A DNA stretch of 64,000 nucleotides from Lysinibacillus fusiformis (lineage in GTDB: Bacteria; Bacillota; Bacilli; Bacillales_A; Planococcaceae): NCBI GenBank assembly GCA_030027265.1, contig JASENG010000011.1:62001-126000 (forward strand), read 5' to 3'. The notes under the pieces are model-generated. The model made no database searches and was not told where the DNA came from. It saw only the letters and a list, made by a program, of their open reading frames with translations. Shown here piece by piece: positions 26,064 to 34,517 of this stretch. Both the position numbers and the translations under genes were made by a program. The first letter of the stretch is position 1, and each line of letters begins with the position of its first letter.

Positions 26064-26804
26064 ATGACAGTGTTACAGCTAACAGACGTTACAGGTGGTT
26101 ATACAAGAAAACCAGTTATTAAAGAATTATCTTTTGCAATCGGTGAAGGAGAACTGGTAGGTTTAATCGGATTGAATGGTGCTGGGAAAAGTACGACGAT
26201 TAAGCATATTATCGGGACACTCCTGCCTCAAAAAGGAGAAATCCGTTTAAATGGCGTGACTTTAAATGAAAATCTTGATAAATATCGTTCTTCATTTTCT
26301 TATATTCCGGAAACACCGGTTTTATATGATGAACTAACATTGAAAGAGCATCTTGAATTAACTGCAATGGCTTATGGTATAGATGAAGCGACGCTGGAAA
26401 CACGCTCACAAAGTTTACTGAAGGAATTCCGTATGGAAAAACGCTTAAATTGGTTTCCTGCTCATTTTTCAAAAGGAATGCGCCAAAAAGTGATGATTAT
26501 GTGCGCGTTTTTAGTAAATCCGCAATTATATATTATCGATGAACCCTTTGTTGGGCTTGATCCATTAGGCATACAATCTTTGCTGGACCAAATGGATGAG
26601 AAGAAAAAGGATGGAGCCTCTATTCTAATGTCGACGCATATATTATCGACAGCTGAAAAGCATTGCGACCGCATTATTTTATTGCATGAGGGAAGAGTAC
26701 GTGCGCAAGGGACGATGAATGATTTGCGAAGAGCCTTCCAAATGCCGAATGCAACTTTGGATGACCTTTATATCGCGATGACAAAGGAGCAAGACCATGA
26801 ATAG
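26064..26804 (+). CDS. ecsA: ABC transporter ATPase EcsA
   Basis: ATP-binding subunit of the Ecs exporter, 246 residues: Walker A GLNGAGKST (about residue 40), a signature read as FSKGMRQK in place of LSGGQ, Walker B LYIIDEPFVGLD, and a switch His in STHILS. The altered signature is the form seen in B. subtilis EcsA. Ecs is needed for normal secretion, competence and biofilm in Bacillus and contributes to regulated intramembrane proteolysis of RsiW. The ATG at 26064 is used because the family starts there; a frame from 26028 adds 12 residues. It overlaps ecsB by 8 bases. Confidence 0.92.
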   Translation: MTVLQLTDVTGGYTRKPVIKELSFAIGEGELVGLIGLNGAGKSTTIKHIIGTLLPQKGEIRLNGVTLNENLDKYRSSFSYIPETPVLYDELTLKEHLELTAMAYGIDEATLETRSQSLLKEFRMEKRLNWFPAHFSKGMRQKVMIMCAFLVNPQLYIIDEPFVGLDPLGIQSLLDQMDEKKKDGASILMSTHILSTAEKHCDRIILLHEGRVRAQGTMNDLRRAFQMPNATLDDLYIAMTKEQDHE

Positions 26805-27996
26805 TTTGCAGGAGGTATGGTCAAAGCGGTTTAATCACTATATGAACGAAGTGCAAAAATATATGCGCTTTGTGTTCACGGGACATATTGCCCTTGTATT
26901 GGTCTTTGTGATTGGTGCGGTGGGCTATCAATATAGCGAGTGGTTAAATGTCGTGGAGAATTCATTTCCAGCAGAGTGGATTGTCGCAATTGCAGTAGGG
27001 TTCATATTAGCTCTCAGTCGTCCCGTAACCTTGCTTAGAGAGCCGGACCAAGTATACTTATTGCCATTAGAGTCACAGATGCCTGCCTATTTTAGCAAGG
27101 CACTTAGATGGACTTTTTGGTCACAAATAGCACTTGCTTCTATTATTTATATAGTAGCAATCCCTTTACTCAAAGTTGTTACGGAATTATCCTCGGGGCA
27201 AATCTGGTTAGTTTTGGCGGTCATCATTGTTCTGAAGTATTTGAATGTGCATATTGAGTTTAATTATCGTTATGCAAATCGCGGGGCTAGCTTGATCATT
27301 GATCGGATTACACGAGGACTTCTTTCTATATTAACAGTCCAATCTGCACTTACTATGGGGTACGCCTATGTGGTGATTTTTATCATTCTATTATTTGTTT
27401 ATAACCGGGCGTTAGCAAAAAGAGTGAAGGTACAGACGATTCCTTATGAGCATTTGGTAAAGGTAGAGCAAAATCGAATGATGGGCTTTTATCGATTCGC
27501 AAATTATTTTACAGATGTTCCACATTTACACGGTTCAATCAGAAGAAGAGGTTGGTTGAATTTCATTTATTCGATTGTGCCATACAGCCAAAAAAGTGCA
27601 CAAAGCTACTTGGTGTACCGTACTTTCATTCGAACGGATGATCATTTTTATTTGTGGGTGCGTTTAACGGCCATTTCTGGATTGATAGCTATCTTTGTTA
27701 ATATTCCACTTGTGACATGGGTGGTAGCTGCGGCTTTGGCATTTGCTACAACGATTCAGTTAAAATATGCTCTTCTTTCATCAGGTGATTTCCGTATGGA
27801 TCGACTTTACCCAGTGGATGGTTCACAGCGGAAAAATGCGGTGCGAAAAGTGCTAAGACTTTTTATGGTGATCCAGGCGATTGTTGTCATGCTTTGCTCG
27901 ATCGGACAACCCCTGTTTTTCGTGACAGGTATTTTGGTTATTGCCGTTAGTGAACTTACTTTCCAGATGACCAAGGATCCTTCAAGTGAATATTAA
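26797..27996 (+). CDS. ecsB: ABC transporter permease EcsB
   Basis: Membrane subunit of the Ecs transporter, 399 residues with about eight to ten hydrophobic segments and a central cytosolic part (about residues 225-280). The start MNSLQEVWSKRFNHYMNEVQKYMRFVF is typical of EcsB. It overlaps ecsA by 8 bases, so translation is coupled. The third gene of the B. subtilis operon, ecsC, is not here: an intrinsic terminator follows at once and then the opposing hmoB gene. Ecs substrate is unknown. Confidence 0.9.
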   Translation: MNSLQEVWSKRFNHYMNEVQKYMRFVFTGHIALVLVFVIGAVGYQYSEWLNVVENSFPAEWIVAIAVGFILALSRPVTLLREPDQVYLLPLESQMPAYFSKALRWTFWSQIALASIIYIVAIPLLKVVTELSSGQIWLVLAVIIVLKYLNVHIEFNYRYANRGASLIIDRITRGLLSILTVQSALTMGYAYVVIFIILLFVYNRALAKRVKVQTIPYEHLVKVEQNRMMGFYRFANYFTDVPHLHGSIRRRGWLNFIYSIVPYSQKSAQSYLVYRTFIRTDDHFYLWVRLTAISGLIAIFVNIPLVTWVVAAALAFATTIQLKYALLSSGDFRMDRLYPVDGSQRKNAVRKVLRLFMVIQAIVVMLCSIGQPLFFVTGILVIAVSELTFQMTKDPSSEY

Positions 27997-28002
27997 TGGA
28001 AA

Positions 28003-28049
28003 AGGAGTACTAAGCTTATGACTTGCTTAAGTACTCCTTCTATTTTTTT
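28003..28049 (+). terminator. Intrinsic terminator after ecsAB
   Basis: AGGAGTACTTAAGC-type stem (AGGAGTACT with AAGC, against GCTTAAGTACTCCT) followed by TATTTTTTT. Confidence 0.85.
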
Positions 28050-28056
28050 ATAAGCT

Positions 28057-28096
28057 GACCAGTGAAGTCTTGTATTTTAGGGCGACTTCACTGGTC
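28057..28096. other. Perfect 12-bp hairpin between ecsB and hmoB
   Basis: GACCAGTGAAGT / ACTTCACTGGTC with a 16-nt loop, just beyond the hmoB stop. No T run follows in the hmoB direction, so it may be an RNA 3'-end stabiliser or a weak terminator. Confidence 0.55.
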
Positions 28097-28104
28097 ATTA
28101 TTTG

Positions 28105-28626
28105 TTATTGTTTTTCTTCAGCTAGTTTTCCTGAATACGTCGTTACATAACTTGCAGCATTGAAGATATTTTGCTGTTGAACACCAGGTGTTGCATGGGA
28201 CGGCTTACTATGGGCCTCTTTAAAAGCATTCGAGTTTTTCCATGCTTCAAAGGAACTTGGTCCAGTCCATTGAGTCAGCACAATATACGTATCAGAGGCA
28301 AGGGGACGCAATAATCGATAGGCAATAAAACCAGGTTCCTTTTCAATCGCACCAGAGCGGCTTAAAAAACGTTTTTCAAAAACAGGTCTTCCTTCGTCGG
28401 ATACGGGAATATTATTAAAGACGAAATAGCCTGTTTGTTCAATAGAGTTTGCGCTATCAATCACTTCGTATTTGCGCGGTGTTGCAAACACTGTTTTTCC
28501 TTCCGTCTCATGAAGCAACACGGAATTCCCTGATCCATGCAGCACAATCATTTGTTCTTTCGGTACATATTTTTTTCGTAAGTTTTCCATAAAATCAGCA
28601 GTTCCAGAAGTTAAGTAAATATACAT
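28105..28626 (-). CDS. hmoB: Haem-degrading monooxygenase HmoB-like (antibiotic biosynthesis monooxygenase fold)
   Basis: Protein of 173 residues with a C-terminal ABM domain: GFIAYRLLRP, YIVLTQWTGPSSFEAWKNSNAFKEAH. The Trp and His of this block fit IsdG/HmoB-type haem oxygenases that open the haem ring and release iron; B. subtilis HmoB (YhgC) has a similar N-terminal extension. The ATG at 28626 follows AGAGAGG; a longer frame to 28710 has no support. It lies divergent to hemE, as yhgC does near hemEHY in B. subtilis, so haem synthesis and breakdown genes share an upstream region. Confidence 0.82.
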   Translation of the reverse strand: MYIYLTSGTADFMENLRKKYVPKEQMIVLHGSGNSVLLHETEGKTVFATPRKYEVIDSANSIEQTGYFVFNNIPVSDEGRPVFEKRFLSRSGAIEKEPGFIAYRLLRPLASDTYIVLTQWTGPSSFEAWKNSNAFKEAHSKPSHATPGVQQQNIFNAASYVTTYSGKLAEEKQ

Positions 28627-28806
28627 CGCAGCATACCTCTCTCTTTTTGAATGACTTAGTGGATTTTTTATAGTCTTGATCCTTGCCCAAAACAAACAAC
28701 TGGGGACCAATTATAAAAAAATTGTGTCTTTATAATTAATGAGAACAAAATAAGATTTTTTTGTCAAAACTTATGATGGGAAAACCAGAATGGATTGAAC
28801 AATTTT

Positions 28807-28835
28807 ATGACATTTAGTCGATAAAACTATACAAT
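28807..28835 (+). promoter_or_regulatory. Sigma-A promoter candidate for hemEHY
   Basis: ATGACA, 17-bp spacer, TACAAT (each one mismatch from consensus). Predicted start near 28842 leaves a leader of about 210 bases before hemE. The 180 bases between hmoB and this site are AT-rich and contain no gene. Confidence 0.5.
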
Positions 28836-28961
28836 ATCTTGCTAAAAGTATATATTTGAAAACGGATATCAATGACACATTTACAATCTTTGTTTTGTGA
28901 AAATAGCTATTTACATAAAATATCTATCTTGCTGAACGAAGTTTCGCTTTGGGAACAAAAA

Positions 28962-28998
28962 GGGACTATTTTAGGGTTAATTACCCTTAGAAGGTCCC
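28962..28998 (+). promoter_or_regulatory. Hairpin in the hemE leader
   Basis: GGGAC...GTCCC outer stem with an inner TAGGGT/ACCCTTA pairing. It is followed by an A run on the plus strand, so it is not a plus-strand terminator; read on the minus strand it would be one (GTCCC then TTTTT). It lies about 50 bases before the hemE start. Confidence 0.45.
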
Positions 28999-29050
28999 AA
29001 AAAAACAACCAAAGCAGGATTGATTTAATTTTTGAGGGGAAGGTACTAAA

Positions 29051-30100
29051 ATGAAAGCTTTTAATGATACATTATTGCGTGCAGCTAGAGGCGAACGTAC
29101 AGAACATACTCCAGTTTGGTACATGCGTCAAGCCGGCCGTTCTCAACCTGAATATCGTGCCATTAAGGAAAAATATTCCCTGGAGGAAATCACGCATCAG
29201 CCGGAATTATGTGCTTATGTAACAAGGCTGCCTGTGGAAAACTATAATGTGGATGCTGCAATTCTTTATAAGGATATTGTAACGCCGCTGCCAGGCATCG
29301 GTGTTGACGTGAAAATTAAAGCAGGTGTAGGTCCTGTAATTTCCAATCCAATCCGCAGTGTTGCCGATGTTGAAAAACTTGGGGAATTCAATGCGAAGGA
29401 ACATACACCATTCGTATTAGAAACAATTAAATTGTTAACGGAAGAACAGTTAAATGTACCATTAATAGGCTTTGCAGGTGCACCATTCACGCTGGCAAGC
29501 TACATGATCGAAGGCGGTCCTTCCCGAAACTACAACAAAACAAAATCCTTTATGGTTTCTGAACCAAAAGCTTGGTTTGCTTTAATGGACAAGCTGGCTG
29601 ATATGATCATTGCCGATATTACAGCACAGATTGAAGCTGGAGCAAAAGCAATTCAAATTTTCGACTCTTGGGTTGGTGCTTTAAGCGTAGAGGATTACCG
29701 AGTATTTATCAAACCGGTGATGACTCGCATTTTTGGGGAATTACGCAAAGAAAATGTACCACTGATTCAATTTGGAGTTGGTGCTAGTCATTTAATCAAT
29801 GAATGGAATGACCTTCCACTTGATGTTGTTGGCTTAGATTGGCGTATGCCAATTCGTAAAGCTCGTGAGTTAGGAGTTATGAAAACTGTACAAGGCAACC
29901 TTGATCCTTCACTGCTGCTTGCAGATTGGTCTGTTATCGAACAACGCACGAAAGAAATTATCGATCAAGGTCTTGAAGTACCTGGCCACATCTTCAATCT
30001 AGGTCATGGCGTATTCCCGGAAGTAAATCCGGATGTGCTAAAACGCCTTACAACATTGATTCATGAGTATAGTCGTGAACGAGTAATTCAACTAGGTTAA
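29051..30100 (+). CDS. hemE: Uroporphyrinogen decarboxylase
   Basis: Converts uroporphyrinogen III to coproporphyrinogen III, the last step shared by all haem pathways. It has 349 residues, with [16 protein letters not shown] at the N-terminus (the invariant Arg-rich substrate-binding signature), [17 protein letters not shown] in the middle and [12 protein letters not shown] near the C-terminus. The start ATG follows GAGGGGAAGG. It is the first gene of the hemE-hemH-hemY cluster of Gram-positive coproporphyrin-dependent haem synthesis; hemH starts 112 bases later. Confidence 0.96.
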   Translation: MKAFNDTLLRAARGERTEHTPVWYMRQAGRSQPEYRAIKEKYSLEEITHQPELCAYVTRLPVENYNVDAAILYKDIVTPLPGIGVDVKIKAGVGPVISNPIRSVADVEKLGEFNAKEHTPFVLETIKLLTEEQLNVPLIGFAGAPFTLASYMIEGGPSRNYNKTKSFMVSEPKAWFALMDKLADMIIADITAQIEAGAKAIQIFDSWVGALSVEDYRVFIKPVMTRIFGELRKENVPLIQFGVGASHLINEWNDLPLDVVGLDWRMPIRKARELGVMKTVQGNLDPSLLLADWSVIEQRTKEIIDQGLEVPGHIFNLGHGVFPEVNPDVLKRLTTLIHEYSRERVIQLG

Positions 30101-30212
30101 TGCAGTGGGATGATCTAAATTATATTATAATAATTTAGATAAGAGATACGTTGAAATTGTTATTTTGAAATAGAATAATTAGTTGATGGAATAAAATTAT
30201 GAGGTGAAAAAA

Positions 30213-31145
30213 TTGAAACCAGTACGTGGACTATTAGTTATGGCATACGGAACGCCATACAAAGAAGAAGATATTGAAAGATATTACACTCATATTCGTC
30301 ATGGGCGCAAACCTTCTGAAGAGCATTTAGAAGATTTGAAAAGCCGTTACAAAGCAATTGGCGGAATTTCTCCCCTTGCAGAGATGACAAAAAAACAAGC
30401 ACAAGCTTTAGAAGCTCGTTTAAACGAAGTTCAAGACGAAGTGGAATATAAATTATATATCGGCTTAAAGCACATCGATCCTTTCGTAGAAGATGCAGTA
30501 GAAGCAATGGTCAATGACGGTATCGAAGAAGCGGTATCGATTGTTTTGGCGCCTCACTTCTCAACTTTTTCAATCAAATCTTATAATGGACGCGCAAAAG
30601 AAGCGATTGAAAAATTAGGAAGCAATATGACGCTGACATCAGTAGAATCTTGGTATTACGAACCAAAATTCATTGAGTATTGGAAGCAAGCTGTAAATGC
30701 TGCATTTGCCGATATGTCTGATGAAGAACGTGAAAAAGCTTGCCTAATCGTTTCTAACCACTCATTACCGGAGAAAATTAAAGAAGCTGGCGATCCATAT
30801 GAAGAGCAACTCATCGAAACAGCGCGGTTAATTCAAGAAGCAACAGGCGTTAAAAATGTGGAAGTGGGCTGGCAATCAGCTGGACAAACTCCGGAACCAT
30901 GGCTAGGACCTGATGTTCAAGACTTAACTCGTGAACTATATGAAGAAAAAGGGTTCCGTTCTTTTGTATATGTACCAGTAGGATTTGTAACGGAACACTT
31001 AGAAGTTTTATATGATAACGACTATGAATGTAAAGTGGTATGTGAAGAGCTTGGGGCAAATTACCGCCGTCCTCCGATGCCAAACACACATCCTCTATTC
31101 ATAGATGCCATGGTAGAAGCGATTTACAATAAATTAGCGAAGTAA
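30213..31145 (+). CDS. hemH: Coproporphyrin III ferrochelatase (HemH/CpfC)
   Basis: Inserts iron into coproporphyrin III in the Bacillus-type pathway. It has 310 residues beginning [34 protein letters not shown], almost the family consensus. The metal-site His is in SNHSLPEKI and a Glu in [14 protein letters not shown]. The protein is soluble, with no membrane segment. The TTG at 30213 is chosen because GAGG lies 8 bases upstream; the GTG at 30204 overlaps that site. hemY follows 20 bases later, so the two are cotranscribed. Confidence 0.95.
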   Translation: MKPVRGLLVMAYGTPYKEEDIERYYTHIRHGRKPSEEHLEDLKSRYKAIGGISPLAEMTKKQAQALEARLNEVQDEVEYKLYIGLKHIDPFVEDAVEAMVNDGIEEAVSIVLAPHFSTFSIKSYNGRAKEAIEKLGSNMTLTSVESWYYEPKFIEYWKQAVNAAFADMSDEEREKACLIVSNHSLPEKIKEAGDPYEEQLIETARLIQEATGVKNVEVGWQSAGQTPEPWLGPDVQDLTRELYEEKGFRSFVYVPVGFVTEHLEVLYDNDYECKVVCEELGANYRRPPMPNTHPLFIDAMVEAIYNKLAK

Positions 31146-31165
31146 AAAAGAATGTGGGAAGTGTG

Positions 31166-32587
31166 ATGAGGGTGACCGAAGAGAGACGAAAAGTAGCTGT
31201 AATAGGTGGTGGAGTCACTGGATTAACGGCTGCATACTATTTACAAAGATCCGCACAACGGAACAGCTTGCCGATAGATGTTGTATTAATCGAATCATCT
31301 CTTCGTTTAGGCGGGAAAATCCAAACTTTACGCAAGGATGGATTTATCGTTGAACGCGGCCCGGAGTCTTTTCTGGATTATAAAAATAGTGTTCGCGGAT
31401 TGGCAAAGGATTTAGGGATTGAACAACAGATGGTTCCCAACAACGATGGGCGCACCTATGTAGCAGTCGGCAGCCATTTGTATCCGATTCCGAATCTATT
31501 AGCATTCGGTAGTGCACTTGAAGTCTCTTCATTCATTACTTCTGGTTTACTTTCATTAAGTGGGAAGCTTCGTGCTGCAGGAGATTTGCTGTTGCCGAAG
31601 ACAAAAGATGATGAGGATGAACCAATCGGTGATTTCTTCAGACGCCGTTTTGGCAAAGAAGTTGTCGAAAATTTAGTTGAACCGTTACTTGCAGGGACAT
31701 TTGCAGGAGACATTGACCACTTAAGCATCAAGGCAATGTTTCCTCAATTTTATCAACTTGAGAAACAACATCGGAGTCTAATCCTTGGTTTGAAAAAATC
31801 AGGAGAATCATTAAGAAATGAGCATCATATCGAGTCCTATCAAACCTTTCAAAATGGGTTGGAAACCTTGATCGAATCTTTGGAGGCACATTTATCTCCA
31901 AATTCAATCTTGAAAGGTGTAAAGGTAGAATCAATCGATCGGCTAAATGACGGGTCGGTCCAAATTTTTTCCAATAATATTGCACCTATAAAATGTGACG
32001 CGGTTATCATGACAACGCCATTTAATGCAGCAAAAGAAGTTCTCGATCATTCAGGGCTTCTGGATGATATTCCTAAAATGCAATATGCAACGATTGCAAC
32101 GGTAACCATGGCTTTTAAACAGGACGAATCAAAAAAGTATAAGGACGCCATGAACTTTTTTGTTTCGAGAAATAGTGATTTTGCCATCACAACCTGTACA
32201 TGGTGCAACCATAAATGGAATGATGTGGCACCTGCTGGTTATGACTTATTGCGCGTCTACATCGGCCGTGTTGGAGATGAAGCCATTGTCGAGCTTTCAG
32301 ATAGCGATATCGAGAAAACGGTATTGCAGGATTTGGAGAGGGCAATTGGTTTAGAGGATGCTCCTTTGTTTACAGTCGTTTCCCGTTGGAAGGAATCTAT
32401 GCCTCAATATACTGTTGGCCATGACAATCGTACGGAATTTATGAGACAGCAGCTGCACAGGGAATATCCAAATGTAAAACTGGTTGGAAGCTCTTACGAA
32501 GGAATCAGTGTTCCAGATTGTGTAACGCAAGGCAAAAATATTGCCGAAGAGCTGTTAAAGGAAATGTTTGAAATACAATATGCTTAA
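31166..32587 (+). CDS. hemY: Coproporphyrinogen III oxidase, HemY/CgoX type
   Basis: FAD-dependent oxidase of 473 residues that makes coproporphyrin III from coproporphyrinogen III with oxygen. The FAD motif is VAVIGGGVTGLTAAYYL, followed by LIESSLRLGGKIQT; GPESFLDYK and a C-terminal GSSYEGISVPDCVTQGK complete the family pattern. The ATG at 31166 follows GGGAAG. It is the third gene of hemEHY. HmoB and HemZ, also in the window, act at other steps. An intrinsic terminator ends the operon. Confidence 0.94.
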   Translation: MRVTEERRKVAVIGGGVTGLTAAYYLQRSAQRNSLPIDVVLIESSLRLGGKIQTLRKDGFIVERGPESFLDYKNSVRGLAKDLGIEQQMVPNNDGRTYVAVGSHLYPIPNLLAFGSALEVSSFITSGLLSLSGKLRAAGDLLLPKTKDDEDEPIGDFFRRRFGKEVVENLVEPLLAGTFAGDIDHLSIKAMFPQFYQLEKQHRSLILGLKKSGESLRNEHHIESYQTFQNGLETLIESLEAHLSPNSILKGVKVESIDRLNDGSVQIFSNNIAPIKCDAVIMTTPFNAAKEVLDHSGLLDDIPKMQYATIATVTMAFKQDESKKYKDAMNFFVSRNSDFAITTCTWCNHKWNDVAPAGYDLLRVYIGRVGDEAIVELSDSDIEKTVLQDLERAIGLEDAPLFTVVSRWKESMPQYTVGHDNRTEFMRQQLHREYPNVKLVGSSYEGISVPDCVTQGKNIAEELLKEMFEIQYA

Positions 32588-32595
32588 ATAATGAT

Positions 32596-32635
32596 AAAAG
32601 AGCTGTCTCGCATGGAATTGAGGCAGCTCTTTTTT
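32596..32635 (+). terminator. Intrinsic terminator of the hemEHY operon
   Basis: AAAGAGCTGTCTC / AGGCAGCTCTTT stem followed by a T run. Confidence 0.85.
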
Positions 32636-32839
32636 GCGTGCAGAAGGCTGGGAAAGAAGTCTGTCGGGAAGGCAAGTGTGTGGGGATAGATTTATGGGGA
32701 TCTAAATTATTCACAATTTTATCGATAGTAATTTTACGTGAGTGCGTTATACTAGTGATGATTCAAATATTCCCATTTTGACTAAAATAATGGGGGAATA
32801 TTAAAGCATTACATATACGATTTATTGGAGGAAATATAG

Positions 32840-33379
32840 ATGAAAAAATGGTTACTAAGTTTAATAGCGGTCCCAGCTTTGCTAATGGGCTGCTCATCGG
32901 ATGAGACAAAAGTGGATACAAATAAAGAGCCAATCGATGCGGCTGCATTAGAAGTAATGGTCGACATCCTAACACCAGAAGAAGCAGCAGTAAACGAAAC
33001 TGTGGAACTAGCAGCCCATGTTACACAAAATAAAGAAGATGTGAACGATGCGGAATCTGTAGAATTCGAAGTTTGGGAATCAGGCTACCGCGACCAAGCT
33101 CAAAAAATCGATGGGGAGTTAGATGCTGACGGTGTTTACAAAGCTGAAACGACATTCGATCATGATGGCGTCTATTACATGTATGCACACACAACAGCAC
33201 GCGGCTTACACGTAATGCCAAAACAACAAATCATTGTAGGTGAACCTGACATGAGCCAGGTAAAAGAAGACGAGAGCGATGAGTCAATGGATATGGATAT
33301 GGAAGGTCATGACGGTTCTCATGGGGATACTTCAGAAACTGAAGGCGAAATGGACCATGGAGAGCATGACCACGAATAA
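32840..33379 (+). CDS. FixH/YtkA-like lipoprotein with His/Met-rich tail
   Basis: Secreted lipoprotein of 179 residues. The signal peptide ends in LLMGCS (lipid Cys about 18). Residues 35-135 form a YtkA/FixH-like immunoglobulin-type domain (LEVMVDILTPEEAAVNETVELAAHV ... GVYYMYAHTTARG). The C-terminus is an acidic tail loaded with His and Met (MDMDMEGHDGSHGD, MDHGEHDHE), which suggests copper or other metal binding outside the membrane. It may assist cytochrome oxidase assembly together with the SCO1 protein encoded at 19.9 kb; this is inference. A strong GGAGG precedes the ATG. It is monocistronic. Confidence 0.78.
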   Translation: MKKWLLSLIAVPALLMGCSSDETKVDTNKEPIDAAALEVMVDILTPEEAAVNETVELAAHVTQNKEDVNDAESVEFEVWESGYRDQAQKIDGELDADGVYKAETTFDHDGVYYMYAHTTARGLHVMPKQQIIVGEPDMSQVKEDESDESMDMDMEGHDGSHGDTSETEGEMDHGEHDHE

Positions 33380-33509
33380 AGAATAGAGTGTAGAACAGGT
33401 TGTAGAAAAACGGGATGTTTTTTTATGATCTGTTTTTTGTTTAAGGGAATTTATTGTGAGGTACTGGGATGATGTAGGTGGCGTGTTGGAGAAATACGTT
33501 TAGGTGTTT

Positions 33510-33585
33510 CAAAAATGAGTTGAGCAATTCAAAAAGTTTGCCAAGTGATCAAAGAAAGGTGTATGTGATCAAAAACGGAGTTGAC
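33510..33585. repeat. Degenerate 20-bp GATC repeats (array-2 family), left part of mosaic locus
   Basis: About four units at a 20-base period: TTCAAAAATGAG..., TTCAAAAAGTTTGCCAAG, TGATCAAAGAAAGG, TGATCAAAAACGG. The GCCAAGTGATCAAA core equals the array-2 unit. Upstream (33390-33500) is only a weak hairpin and a G-rich stretch. Confidence 0.75.
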
Positions 33586-33629
33586 AAGCTCTATCCGCAA
33601 ATTACCTTATTTTTGATGGTCTCACCAAT

Positions 33630-33830
33630 AAAATAGCGGGATAATTTCCCCCTAATTAGAAAATAAAGTGATATAAAGCATAGATAACCGGAGAAATTCC
33701 GACTATTTACTCGAAAAGCAAGGAGACGGCCCATTTTTCTTAGAATAGTCGGAAAAACTTCCCTTATTTACCTCAAAACAAGCTCAATTTCGTATATAAC
33801 CGGAAAACTTCCGCTTATTAAATCTTCAAG
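33630..33830. repeat. Dispersed palindromic repeats, CGGAAAA-TTCCG family (locus 1)
   Basis: Four copies of a short palindrome flanked by A/T: GCGGGATAATTTCCCC, ACCGGAGAAATTCCGAC, GTCGGAAAAACTTCCC and ACCGGAAAACTTCCGC, about 51-58 bases apart, each next to TATTTAC- or CTTATTA-like sequence. The same family recurs at 44.8-45.0 kb. Confidence 0.75.
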
Positions 33831-33837
33831 ACAGTTA

Positions 33838-33917
33838 AGTGACCAATAAACGTTTTAATGATCAAAACTCATCGCAAGTGATCAAAAACCAGCTCAAGCG
33901 ATCAAAACCTGCCGAAA
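33838..33917. repeat. Degenerate 20-bp GATC repeats (array-2 family), right part of mosaic locus
   Basis: Four units at an exact 20-base period: AGTGACCAATAAACG, ATGATCAAAACTCATCGC, AGTGATCAAAAACCAGCTC, AGCGATCAAAACCTGCCG. They lie directly beside the CGGAAAA-TTCCG copies. Confidence 0.78.
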
Positions 33918-33954
33918 AGTGTGACCAAAAATCTCATCAAAATAAAAAAATAAC

Positions 33955-33995
33955 GAAAAACCCCTCAAAGCTTGAGCGAGCTTTGAGGGGTTTTT
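33955..33995. terminator. Bidirectional intrinsic terminator 3' of yhfH
   Basis: A 17-bp perfect stem (AAAAACCCCTCAAAGCT / AGCTTTGAGGGGTTTTT) with a 6-nt loop and T runs on both strands; it separates the repeat locus from yhfH. Confidence 0.9.
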
Positions 33996-34076
33996 ATTGT
34001 AAGCGGTTTAATTATAGGTTCATCTATTCTTAGATGAGGGTCCAAAAATCAATAATAGAACAACGACTGACGACGA

Positions 34077-34202
34077 CTATAGAGCGTTACATTTTTCGCA
34101 AGTGCTGCTGTAGCATTCGCTTTGTTCTTCAATTTTATCTCCACATTGTACACATACTTTATCAGGTAAATTTTTGAAAAACTCAACAACGTTTTCTAAC
34201 AT
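34077..34202 (-). CDS. yhfH: YhfH-type small zinc-binding protein, 41 aa
   Basis: A 41-residue protein, MLENVVEFFKNLPDKVCVQCG..., with two Cys pairs (CVQC and CEKC) plus ECYSSTC, forming a small zinc ribbon. The opening and the Cys layout match the YhfH family of Bacillus. Function is unknown. AAAAGGAGGGG lies 9 bases before the ATG. In B. subtilis yhfH is close to lplJ (yhfJ), as here, where it is divergent from it. It is shorter than the usual gene-calling threshold, so it is easily missed. Confidence 0.82.
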   Translation of the reverse strand: MLENVVEFFKNLPDKVCVQCGDKIEEQSECYSSTCEKCNAL

Positions 34203-34517
34203 GCGTTCGCCCCTCCTTTTGGATATCTGTTATATTACTGATTTGATATTTTTAATTGTATTATAACAGTTTGGAAACGTCAATAGGTTTTTCAATTAAA
34301 ATTAAATTTTCGGAAAACTTTTTTATGTAATTTAATTTGAGACACTCTCAGGAAAAATCAGCAGGACACCGGTTGCAAAAACGAGCTCTCTACCCCCATA
34401 AACATCCTTATCACTGGGCAATGACAATAAGAAAATCCTCGATAGTACCTACAAATTGCATATATCGTGATTTTCTTGATTTTTCGTGTAAAATAGAGCC
34501 ATAGAGGAGTGAAGACA

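Noticed and set aside
28715-28750. Fur/PerR-like box between hmoB and hemE (TTATAATTAATGAGAAC)
   Set aside because: One half fits, the other has several mismatches; AT-rich DNA gives such matches easily.
28872-29054. 60-residue frame upstream of hemE
   Set aside because: No ribosome binding site; it covers the predicted hemE leader and hairpin.
33839-34033. 64-residue frame across the right GATC repeats and the terminator
   Set aside because: It reads through a strong intrinsic terminator and repeat units; no start signal.
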